A stretch of 64,000 nt of DNA from Rhodoblastus sp963736175 (GTDB lineage: Bacteria; Pseudomonadota; Alphaproteobacteria; Rhizobiales; Beijerinckiaceae), in assembly GCA_963736175.1 (NCBI GenBank), contig CAVTNU010000002.1:372001-436000 (forward strand). Direction: 5' to 3'. The notes under the pieces are model-generated. The model saw nothing but the letters and a program-made list of their open reading frames with translations, did no database searches and was not told where the DNA came from. The stretch's first letter is position 1, and the number at the start of each line of letters is the position of its first letter. The position numbers were made by a program, and so were the translations under genes. Below, piece by piece: positions 39,982-48,157 of this stretch.

Positions 39982-40443
39982 TCAGCCCTTGTTCAGGACC
40001 TTGTTGATCTGTTCCTTGATCGGCGCGGCGCTCGCGGTCGCGATGGCCTGGGCCAGAGTCGAGAATTCTTGGGCTTGGGCCGTCAGAACCTCGAACTGCT
40101 TGCGCGCATGTTCGTTCTGCAAGGCGATGGCTTCGCTCATCGTCTTGGCCTTGCTCAGAGCCTTGACGAAGTCGAAGGCGGCCGAAGCGTTGGCGTGAAA
40201 GGCGTCCAGAGCTTTTGAGGACAATTCCTGGATGCTTTTCGGCGGCGTGGGATTAGAAACGCCAACCGATTGGGACACGACGGCCACCGTTTCCTTGGCC
40301 TCAGCGATCTCCGCCGGCGCGGATTGGAGATCCTTGGCAGCCGCGTTGGCGACTTTAACCTTGACAGGTTCAGCCGCAACCGCAGGTTTTTCGGCGGCTT
40401 TGACCGCCGTCTTGCCCGCGGATTTGTGAGACGCTTTAGTCAT
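39982..40443 (-). CDS. Phasin, polyhydroxybutyrate granule protein
   Basis: Phasins coat PHB granules. The 153-residue protein has an Ala/Lys/Val-rich basic N-terminus (residues 1-60) that may bind DNA or polymer. A phasin_2 helical domain follows: IQELSSKALDAFHANASAAFDF and ARKQFEVLTAQAQEFSTLAQ, ending in KEQINKVLNKG. It lies 23 bp downstream of a second phasin gene and shares its transcript. Confidence 0.92.
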   Translation of the reverse strand: MTKASHKSAGKTAVKAAEKPAVAAEPVKVKVANAAAKDLQSAPAEIAEAKETVAVVSQSVGVSNPTPPKSIQELSSKALDAFHANASAAFDFVKALSKAKTMSEAIALQNEHARKQFEVLTAQAQEFSTLAQAIATASAAPIKEQINKVLNKG

Positions 40444-40466
40444 GAGGGCGCTTTCCGATCAAAGAG

Positions 40467-40829
40467 TTATTTCGTGGGGGTGACGACCTTCTTCACCGCT
40501 TCGCCGAGTTCCTTGGCTTGCGCCTGAACGGTGGCGAGCTGGGATTTCAGGAATTCGGACTGGACCGACAGGATTTCCTGCGGGTTCTTGACGCTGATGA
40601 GCTTCTGGGCGAGATCGAAAGCGGCGCGAACGTTTTCCTCGGCATAGCCGATCGCGCGGGCGCTGACGTCTTTGGCGCCGCTTTGCAGGTTAACGGCGGT
40701 GCTTTCCGCCTGGGCCGTCGCCTTCTGGGCGGCCTCGATGAAACCTTCGAACGCCTTGCGCGCCTGATCGACGGTCTTTTCGGCAAAGTCGCGGACTTCG
40801 GCGGGAATCTCCAGATTGATATTCGACAT
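40467..40829 (-). CDS. Phasin, polyhydroxybutyrate granule protein
   Basis: The 120-residue protein is a standard phasin: MSNINLEIPAEVRDFAEKTVDQARKA is the N-terminus (quoted in part), and the helical core has AEENVRAAFDLAQKLISVKNPQE and QSEFLKSQLATVQAQAKEL. AAGGATAG precedes the ATG. The two phasins differ enough to have separate roles; together they indicate PHB storage in this organism. Confidence 0.94.
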   Translation of the reverse strand: MSNINLEIPAEVRDFAEKTVDQARKAFEGFIEAAQKATAQAESTAVNLQSGAKDVSARAIGYAEENVRAAFDLAQKLISVKNPQEILSVQSEFLKSQLATVQAQAKELGEAVKKVVTPTK

Positions 40830-41183
40830 GGAACTATCCTTTCGCGCGAACGCTTCGCGCAGCGGCGGCTGCTCGTCAGCTTCGCTAATCAACTTGCAAA
40901 GCCAATATAGGTCAATAAATTTCGCGTCGCAACAAAAATTGTGCGGTGCAGCAAAATTTCCGATTTTGAAAATCTCGGCCGGATTCATGATGAACGCCGA
41001 CAAATTTCCGGTTTGGCCGTCGCGGTCATGGATTCTGCCGCCACAACGCATTAAGTTTTCATTAAGGCTGGCGCCGGGGCGGCGGATGTTTGGCCCGATC
41101 TTCGGTTGAGGCGCGACGCGCGCGATCGGTGGTCCTTTTTGGCCAAGGCAATTGGTCAGGTCTCGAACGAGCATTCAGGCGCC
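40830..41183. other. Intergenic region between phasin and kinase genes
   Basis: 354 bp between diverging genes. The kinase frame extends 26 codons upstream from the chosen start to a TTG at 41106, without better support. The phasin-side 150 bp are AT-richer than average and should hold the phasin promoter. No clear motif was found. Confidence 0.4.
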
Positions 41184-44168
41184 ATGGACGACGGCAATTT
41201 GATCAATGCGCTCTCCGGCGAGGAGCGGGCCGACATTCGCGCCGCGCTCGCCGAGCCGTCTTTTGCGTCGCTGGCGCGCTCGGGCGCGCCCATCGTCGTC
41301 GCGCAGGGCGATCCGGTGCGGGTCGTTTTCGCCAATTCATCGGCCATGGCGCTGTTCCAGACTCACGACGCGCAGGAGTTGACGCGCCGTCTTTTCCCTG
41401 AAGAAGCCGAAGGCGCCGATCTGCGTTTGCGCGAGTTGTCGCGTTCGATATTGCCGGACGCCGCAGCGCGCCTGGAACGATTGACCTTCACGTTTGGCGC
41501 GACGCGCGAGGTCGTGACGATTTTATGCCGGCGCACCGGCGCGCATGACGCGCCTTTGTTCGTGTTCGCCGCGCTTGGCCTGCGCGCCCGGAGCGGGGAC
41601 GCCCAGAGCGTTCACGACGACGCCGCGCCGGCGCCGGAGCGGCGTCCGGCGCTGGTCCTCGCCGGCGGCTCCGACTTCGCCGCGCCCCCTGCGTCGGTCG
41701 CTGAACCGATGCGCGCATCGGCGCCGGAAACATTCGCCGCGTTGCGGGAAAAATTGCGCAAACGCCCAGGCGGTTGGCGCGACGCCCGCTTTTTGTGGCG
41801 CACCGACGCGCAACGCCGGATTGTCGACATCACCCCGCCGCTGGCCGCCATTGTCGGCGCCGGCCATGCGGCGTGGATCGGCCACGACTTTTTTGAAATG
41901 ACCAAGGCCATGGGGCTCGATCCGCAAGATCGTTTCGCGCTGCTTTTCGCGGCGAGAACGACCTGGAGCGGGGAGGAAGTCGATTGGCCGATCGAGGCCG
42001 CCGCCGCCGCGGTCCCTGTTTCGCTCGGCGCCTTGCCGGTTTTCGATCGCCAGCGCGTGTTCGAGGGATGGCGCGGCTACGGCGTCGTGCATCTGGCGCG
42101 TCTGCACGAGGCTTTTCCGCTGGCGCCTCTGGCTATTGCCGACGTCGACGCAAATCCTGAACCGGCGGGCGCGTTGACGCGAACCTTGGAATCGATCGAA
42201 GCCGGACTTGCCCACCGCTCTGACGACGCGCCAGCGCGGGACAGCGCTGAGAACGCGCCAAGCGCGGCGCCGGCCGGTCCCGCGCAGGAAGAACAGGCAG
42301 CGGCGACGACCGACGAAAGCGGCGCGCGCCAATCCGATGCGTTGGCCGCGATCATCGACGAAAACGGTACGGTTCCCAGGCTTCAACATGAGCCGCCTTC
42401 AATCGGCGAGCCCGCCAACGAAAACGGCGAAAACCCTCTTCCTGCGACGGAAGGTACAGTTGTTCGGGCGTTCGATCGCCCGGCCGAACGGGAACTGGAG
42501 TTGTCGCCGCTCGAACGCAACGCCTTCCGCGAAATCGCCAGAACGCTCGGCGCGCGGGTGCAGGACGCTGCGGCGGCGACATCAGGCCATGCGGCGTCAA
42601 ACGAGAAATCGACGGCGCGTGAGCCAGATCAGCGGGACGCCGATGCGGCCAGGACGGCGTCGGCCGCTCGGGCGCTGACGCCGGTAGGCGCCGCCGTCGA
42701 AGACGGCCGCCTCGCCGATCAATTGCCGTTCGGGCTTGTCGTGCGCTGCGGACAGGCGAGCGTCTATGTCAATCAGACGCTGCTCGGCTGGCTCGGCTAT
42801 CGCAACGCCAGCGACTTTCACGCCAACGGCGGCTTTGGACGCATGCTTGCGGCGGGCGAGTTCGAACGACTCACGGCGGAGGGGTCGCGCGCGCTGCTGG
42901 CCAGCGCTTCCGGCGAGCAAATCGCCGTTGACGCGCGCGTCCTGCCGATCAATTGGGGCGGCGCGCCGGCAAGCCTGTTTTGCGCCGCTCGCGCGAGGGA
43001 CGAAGCTTCGGCTCCGCGCGTCGAGGCGCTCATCGCGCAATTGCGCGCGCGCGAAAAGCAATTGGCGCAAACCAACGCCATTCTCGACACGGCCGCCGAC
43101 GGCGCGCTGGTCATCGACGCGCAAGGCCAGATTCTGGAGATCAATCGGTCCGGCGAAGCCTTGTTCGGCTATGACCGCGATGAGGCGATCGGACAGCCGT
43201 TTTCGGCGCTGCTGGTCAAGGAAAGCCAAACGGCGGCGGCTGAATATTTCGAGAAGATGAAGTCGGGCGGCTTCGCCGCGGTTCTCAATGAAGGCCGCGA
43301 AGTCATGGGCCGCGCGCGCCAGGGCGGGGCGATACCGCTGTTCATGACGTTGGGGCGGATCGACGCCTCGGACGAGGCGCGCTATTGCGCCGTGCTGCGC
43401 GACATGACTCATTGGAAAAAGGCCGAGGGCGAGCTTTTCGCCGCGCGCGCGCAAGCTGAAGGCGCCAATCAGGCCAAGTCGGATTTCCTGGCGAAAATCA
43501 GCCACGAAATCCGCACGCCGCTCAATGCTATCTTAGGCTTTACCGAAGTCATCATCGACGAGCGCTTCGGTCCGATCGGCAACGAACGATACAAGGATTA
43601 TCTCAAGGACATCCACGCTTCCGGGGCGCATGTGATGAGCCTTGTCAACGATCTGCTCGATCTTTCCAAGATCGAGGCCGGCAAGCTCGATCTCAATTTC
43701 GTCGCGCTCGACGCCAACCGCGTCATCGCCGAATGTGTTTCGCTGTTGCAGCCGCAAGCCAATCGGGAGCGCGTCATCATGCGTTTGTCGCTGTCGCAGG
43801 GCCTGCCGGCGGTCATTGTCGACGAACGCGCCTTACGACAGATCGTTCTCAATCTTCTGTCCAATGCGGTGAAATACAATGAGCCGGGCGGCCAGGTGAT
43901 CGTCTCGACCGCCATGGCGGAGCAGGGCCGCGCCGTGCTGCGCGTGAAGGACACAGGCGTCGGTATGAGCGAGGACGAAATCAAGACGGCGATGGAGCCG
44001 TTCCGTCAGATCGCCACTTCGCGCAATGTCACCGGAACCGGCCTTGGCCTGCCGTTGACCAAAGCGCTGGTCGAAGCCAACCGCGCGTCCTTTTCGATCA
44101 AGAGCCGCAAAGCGGAAGGCACTCTGGTCGAAATCGGTTTTCTGACCGAGCCGGCGGCGGCGCATTAG
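41184..44168 (+). CDS. PdhS-like PAS sensor histidine kinase
   Basis: The 994-residue protein resembles PdhS, a cell-polarity kinase of Hyphomicrobiales that controls DivK. It has a PAS-like sensor at about 30-130, a low-complexity Ala/Glu-rich middle (about 360-520) and PAS domains at about 535-620 and 640-750. The HisKA box ISHEIRTPLNAI follows with His774, and the PdhS/PleC-like run FGPIGNERYKDYLKDIHASG. HATPase blocks are NLLSNAVKY, DTGVGM and GTGLGLPL. It has no membrane segment. The ATG at 41184 is preferred to a TTG 26 codons upstream. Confidence 0.85.
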   Translation: MDDGNLINALSGEERADIRAALAEPSFASLARSGAPIVVAQGDPVRVVFANSSAMALFQTHDAQELTRRLFPEEAEGADLRLRELSRSILPDAAARLERLTFTFGATREVVTILCRRTGAHDAPLFVFAALGLRARSGDAQSVHDDAAPAPERRPALVLAGGSDFAAPPASVAEPMRASAPETFAALREKLRKRPGGWRDARFLWRTDAQRRIVDITPPLAAIVGAGHAAWIGHDFFEMTKAMGLDPQDRFALLFAARTTWSGEEVDWPIEAAAAAVPVSLGALPVFDRQRVFEGWRGYGVVHLARLHEAFPLAPLAIADVDANPEPAGALTRTLESIEAGLAHRSDDAPARDSAENAPSAAPAGPAQEEQAAATTDESGARQSDALAAIIDENGTVPRLQHEPPSIGEPANENGENPLPATEGTVVRAFDRPAERELELSPLERNAFREIARTLGARVQDAAAATSGHAASNEKSTAREPDQRDADAARTASAARALTPVGAAVEDGRLADQLPFGLVVRCGQASVYVNQTLLGWLGYRNASDFHANGGFGRMLAAGEFERLTAEGSRALLASASGEQIAVDARVLPINWGGAPASLFCAARARDEASAPRVEALIAQLRAREKQLAQTNAILDTAADGALVIDAQGQILEINRSGEALFGYDRDEAIGQPFSALLVKESQTAAAEYFEKMKSGGFAAVLNEGREVMGRARQGGAIPLFMTLGRIDASDEARYCAVLRDMTHWKKAEGELFAARAQAEGANQAKSDFLAKISHEIRTPLNAILGFTEVIIDERFGPIGNERYKDYLKDIHASGAHVMSLVNDLLDLSKIEAGKLDLNFVALDANRVIAECVSLLQPQANRERVIMRLSLSQGLPAVIVDERALRQIVLNLLSNAVKYNEPGGQVIVSTAMAEQGRAVLRVKDTGVGMSEDEIKTAMEPFRQIATSRNVTGTGLGLPLTKALVEANRASFSIKSRKAEGTLVEIGFLTEPAAAH

Positions 44169-44250
44169 ACTCTAAACTCAATCGATCGCGTTCAGACCTC
44201 AGCGCTCAACGCGTCTTGCGTCCGCCCGACAAAAGAGACGAAGCGACGCG

Positions 44251-44775
44251 TCACCAGAGAATTTTCGCCATGCGGCGCTTCCAGCGCACGCTGCGCGCGA
44301 GCAGGACGGCGATCTTGCCGCGCTCCGCGCGTGGAGTTCTTCTGGCGCGTTGGGCGGCCTTCCTGGCGGCGCGTTTGTCGGAGAAAGCCGGCGCGCTTGC
44401 GATCGGGAAAACGTCGCGATGCGTCGCCGGCGCCGGCGCGGCCGCAAGGGCGAGCGCCGGCGGCGCGGCTTTTGGCGCGCGTTTACGTCGCGGCTGAAGT
44501 GGCTGCTTTTCTTCGGGCTGCCGCGCCGGGCGGCCGCGTCGCTTTTGCACAGGCTCGACCGGGGGCGAGGGCGGGCTTTCGATCAACGAAGGCAAGATGC
44601 GTCCCACGCGCGCGGCGGGCGCGGCCTTGATCGGCGCCGGGGCGGCGGGTTCGGCCTCGATTTTCGCCGTTGCGGCCGGGGCGTCAGGCGTACGCGGCGC
44701 GCGCGCCTTGGCGGGAGCGCCCTTGCGCGCGCTCTTTTTTACCTCGACAGTGAAAATCTTGGTCGGTCGACGCAC
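44251..44775 (-). CDS. Basic Lys/Pro/Ala-rich protein of unknown function
   Basis: A ribosome site (AAAGGAG) seven bases before a GTG supports this 174-residue frame. It begins VRRPTKIFTVEVKKSARKG. The rest is low complexity: Pro/Ala/Lys segments with RRGRPARQPEEK, resembling AT-hook-like basic regions, and a strongly basic C-terminus (KRAARKAAQRARR). DNA binding is possible from composition only. Confidence 0.6.
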   Translation of the reverse strand: MRRPTKIFTVEVKKSARKGAPAKARAPRTPDAPAATAKIEAEPAAPAPIKAAPAARVGRILPSLIESPPSPPVEPVQKRRGRPARQPEEKQPLQPRRKRAPKAAPPALALAAAPAPATHRDVFPIASAPAFSDKRAARKAAQRARRTPRAERGKIAVLLARSVRWKRRMAKILW

Positions 44776-45101
44776 GGGAAACTCCTTTGGCCCTGTCAGT
44801 TTTAGCTCGCGCCGTTCGAATGCAATAATCCGTTGAGCGCGTTTCTGCTTCGCGTTTGGACGAAGTTCTCGATTTGCAAAAAGCGGTCGCGGCTGTTCTT
44901 GCATTTTGTTCGCAGAATCTTATTCGGCGAACTCAATATGCGAATCTTTTACAGAATATCACCGAAGCCGCGGCAAAACAAAACACCGATGGAGAACGTC
45001 ACAAGCTTATAACGGCGCGCGTGGCCCGCCATTTGCCGATAATATGTAATTATTTAAAAAGGGCGCTCTTGATCCGACGCTTCGCGCCGATGTGTCGCCA
45101 G
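44776..45101. other. Intergenic region downstream of rsmE
   Basis: 326 bp without a gene. The middle (about 44880-45060) is AT-rich for this genome and probably contains the promoter of the basic-protein gene. No terminator with a T-run was seen after rsmE. Confidence 0.4.
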
Positions 45102-45860
45102 TCATGCGGGCGCGGCCGCGCAATCGCCCAAAGCTGCTTGAAACAAGGCCAAAGCGGCGACCGCGGCGGTGTCGGCGCGCATGATGCGCGGTCCAAGCGA
45201 CAGGCTTACCGATGGCTCAAGACGGCGCAGGACGTGGCGTTCGCCTTCATCAAAGCCGCCCTCCGGGCCGATCAGCACAGCGAATTTCGCATAGCCCGCG
45301 CCTGCTTGGCGCAACAGAGCGATCGGGTCGCCGACGTCTTTCAATTCGTCGCAAAAGATCAGCAGCCGGTCGTGCGGCCAAGCGGCGAGCAGAGACTCGA
45401 GCTTGATTTCCGGCTCCACTTTCGCCAGCGTCAGAATCCCGCATTGCTCGGCCGCCTCTATGGCGTTGGCGCGCAGCCGCTCCAGATTGACGCGGCTCGT
45501 CTGCGTGCGTCGCGTCAGCACCGGGCGAAGGCGGCGCGCGCCCATCTCGACCGCCTTTTGCGCCATGTAATCGAGGCGGGCGTGTTTGATCGGCGCAAAC
45601 AGATAGTCGACGTCAGGGCCCTCCTCCTGCGCGCGCGCGCGGGATTCGACGGCCAGCGCCGCTGTCTTTTTCGAGACGAGTTCAAGATGCGCGCGCCATT
45701 CGCCGTCGGTCCCGTTGAACGTCAGCAAAGACGCGCCGGCGCTCATGCGCAGGACATTGACGAGATAATTGGCCTGATCGCGCGACAGTTCGACTCGCGC
45801 GTTTTCATAAAGCCTCGCCTCGACGAAGAGACGCTGGGTGGTGAAGTCGACGCGCGGCAT
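45102..45860 (-). CDS. rsmE: RsmE, 16S rRNA m3U1498 methyltransferase
   Basis: RsmE methylates N3 of U1498 in 16S rRNA. The 252-residue protein has the N-terminal PUA-like domain (RLFVEARLYENARVELSRDQ, ANYLVNVLRM). The SPOUT-knot blocks are EMGARRLRPVLTRRTQ, IGPEGGFDEGE and LGPRIMRADTAA, which bind SAM. Confidence 0.96.
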   Translation of the reverse strand: MPRVDFTTQRLFVEARLYENARVELSRDQANYLVNVLRMSAGASLLTFNGTDGEWRAHLELVSKKTAALAVESRARAQEEGPDVDYLFAPIKHARLDYMAQKAVEMGARRLRPVLTRRTQTSRVNLERLRANAIEAAEQCGILTLAKVEPEIKLESLLAAWPHDRLLIFCDELKDVGDPIALLRQAGAGYAKFAVLIGPEGGFDEGERHVLRRLEPSVSLSLGPRIMRADTAAVAALALFQAALGDCAAAPA

Positions 45861-45940
45861 TGGCCTTTCCTACGCCGGGCGACGCCGGCGCGCAGTGCGA
45901 GTGAAAACGGCGGGCGGTTGCGCCGCCGCGCCGTCGGCGT

Positions 45941-46423
45941 TCAGATTTGCGCCAGCATCGCTTTCGCGCCCGACGTTTCCGCGCCCGTGGATTGTTCGAG
46001 ATTGAGTTTTTTCACGACGCCATCCTCGACCAGCATCGAATAGCGGCGCGACCGCAGGCCGAGGCCGCGTTCGGTCAAGTCGAGCGAAAGCCCCGCGGCT
46101 TTGGCGAATTGACCCGAGCCATCGGCCAGAAAGCTCACTTTGCCTTCGGCGCCCGTCGCCTTGGCCCAGGCGTCCATCACGAAGACGTCGTTGACAGCCG
46201 TCACGGCGACCGCATCGACACCCTTGGCCGCGAACGCCTGGGCCTCGGCGACATAGCCGGGCAGATGGTCGCGGTGACAGGTCGGGGTGAATGCGCCCGG
46301 CAGACCGAACAGCACAACCTTGCGGCCGGCGAAGAAATCGCTGGTCTTGTAGGGCGTCGGCCCTTCCGCCGTCATCACGGTGAATGTGGCTTCGGGCAAT
46401 TTGTCTCCAACCTTGATCGTCAT
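45941..46423 (-). CDS. Prx5-type peroxiredoxin (single cysteine)
   Basis: The 160-residue protein is a Prx5/AhpC-type peroxiredoxin. The active site PGAFTPTCHRDHLPGYV carries the peroxidatic Cys near residue 49. No second cysteine exists in the protein, so it must use glutathione, glutaredoxin or another external reductant. It would reduce H2O2 and organic peroxides. Confidence 0.95.
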   Translation of the reverse strand: MTIKVGDKLPEATFTVMTAEGPTPYKTSDFFAGRKVVLFGLPGAFTPTCHRDHLPGYVAEAQAFAAKGVDAVAVTAVNDVFVMDAWAKATGAEGKVSFLADGSGQFAKAAGLSLDLTERGLGLRSRRYSMLVEDGVVKKLNLEQSTGAETSGAKAMLAQI

Positions 46424-46548
46424 TTTCTTCTCCTGATTGGCTATTTTGAGAATTGGCGTCGCGCTTTCCGAATATGACCTATCGAATAACGCCTAGCGTT
46501 CGAGCCAATATATCCAACGTTTTGCGGCGCCGCTTTGACGCCGGACCC

Positions 46549-47408
46549 TCAAGGGGCGACGACCGGGATCGCCGCCAACGCGCGCAGGTCGAGAGCAAAC
46601 TCGACCGGCGCGGCGCCGCCGATGGTGACCCTAGTCGCGTCCGAGGGCAAGGGCTTGTCGCGGGGATGTTCGACGAGCGTCAGCACATACTGACCGGCGG
46701 CGCCGCCCCGTTTCGTTTCAACATAAAATCCTTCCGGAGCTTCGACGAACAGATCCCCGGTTTCAGCGCCCCGCCAGTTCAAACGCCAACTCGGGCGACT
46801 ATCGGCGGGCGCCGCTTCGATCGCGACGAGCGTTTGAATCTCATGACTATCGAGCCGGCGCGGCACGCTGGCGAGCGCCCGTTCCAACTGCGGCGACGGG
46901 GCGAGCGGCGCGCCAGGTCTTAAGATCAGCTCGGCCTGCGCGTGAACCGGCAAACACAAGGCTTCGCAAACGGCATAGTCGATGTCGGCGACGAGCTTAA
47001 CAGGCGCCGCGGGGTCGGCCGGTTTGACCTTGATTGGGAACACAACCTCGTTTTGATAGCCGAAGGCCTCGATCCCCGCCTCGTCGATGCGGCGGGGCGC
47101 AGGATAAAGCGGCGTGGCGGCGACAACATTCTGCGAAGCGGCGAAGGAAAACACCGGCGGGCGCCGGCTTCGCCGGGATTGCGCCAATAGGTCACGGCCG
47201 CGCCGTCGAGGCGGACTTCGACGCCGGCCAGCCATTCGCCGTTTTTTTCGTCATATCCGCCGCCGAGCAGGCGGAGCCGCGATTTGGCGGCGGAGCTCCA
47301 GGGCGAGACCGCTATATCTTGGGCGTGTTCCTGAGCATTTTCCTGGGCGCGCGCGCCGCCGGGCGAGGCGGCGAAAAAGACCATGGCGATGAGAACGATC
47401 CGGTTCAT
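46549..47408 (-). pseudogene. DsbD-like periplasmic protein gene with a 1-bp frameshift
   Basis: The N-terminal frame (from 47408) gives a signal peptide (MNRIVLIAMVFFAASPGGARA), then GEWLAGVEVRLDGAAVTYWRNPGEAGA. The continuation PPVFSFAASQNVV...YPAPRRI.EAGIEAFGYQNEVVFPIKV, with the paired Cys block DYAVCEALCLPV, is found only in the next frame, ending at 46549. This is a DsbD N-terminal-domain protein. The join needs one extra base at about 47155-47166 in a GC-rich run, so it is either a broken gene or an assembly error. It neighbours the peroxiredoxin and diverges from yqgE. Confidence 0.75.
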
Positions 47409-47499
47409 TTTGCTCCCTGGGCGGCCGCCGCCCGTTTCGATGTGAAGGCGCTACGAAAAAACAATTCCACAACCTCGGCGCTTGTTCTAGCATCATGCC

Positions 47500-48114
47500 A
47501 TGAAAGGCTCGGTCAAACAGCATCCGGCGGAGTCCGGACCCTATCTCGACGGTCAATGCATTGTCGCCATGCCGGGCATGCGCGACGCCCGCTTTGCGCG
47601 TTCGGTGGTCTATATCTGCGCGCATTCCGAAGAAGGCGCGATGGGAATCATCGTCAATCATGCGGCGAAAAAGGTCCGCTTTTCCGACCTTCTGATGCAG
47701 CTTGACGTGATCGACGCCAAAGGGGCGTTCGAATTGTCGCGGCAGGCCGAGGATATGCAGATTCTCGCGGGCGGCCCGGTCGACGCCAGCCGCGGATTCG
47801 TCCTGCATTCGCCCGATTATCATGTCGAGGACTCCACGCTGACGATCGATGAATCCGTTTCTTTGACGGCGACCCTCGATATCTTGCGCGCGATCGCCGG
47901 CAACAAAGGGCCGCGCAACGCCATCATGGCGCTCGGCTACGCCGGGTGGGCGGCGGGGCAACTTGAACAGGAGTTGCAGACCAATAGCTGGCTGAGCTGT
48001 CCTGCCGATCCGGAAATGATCTTCCGCGCCCCGCTTGACGACAAATACGCGCTGGCGCTCGGCGCGATCGGCGTCGATCCGGCCTTTCTTTCATCCGAGG
48101 GCGGGCGGGCCTGA
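47500..48114 (+). CDS. YqgE/AlgH family protein (UPF0301)
   Basis: The 204-residue protein belongs to UPF0301, whose role is unclear. YLDGQCIVAMPGMRDARF at the N-terminus, SVVYICAHSEEGAMGIIVN, GGPVDASRGFVLHS and ALGYAGWAAGQLEQEL are all family blocks. It is a soluble cytoplasmic protein. It diverges from the frameshifted DsbD-like gene with a 91-bp gap. Confidence 0.95.
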   Translation: MKGSVKQHPAESGPYLDGQCIVAMPGMRDARFARSVVYICAHSEEGAMGIIVNHAAKKVRFSDLLMQLDVIDAKGAFELSRQAEDMQILAGGPVDASRGFVLHSPDYHVEDSTLTIDESVSLTATLDILRAIAGNKGPRNAIMALGYAGWAAGQLEQELQTNSWLSCPADPEMIFRAPLDDKYALALGAIGVDPAFLSSEGGRA

Positions 48115-48157
48115 GTTTTCGCTTTTGATCGCGGCGTCGCGCCGAAGACGCTCTAAG

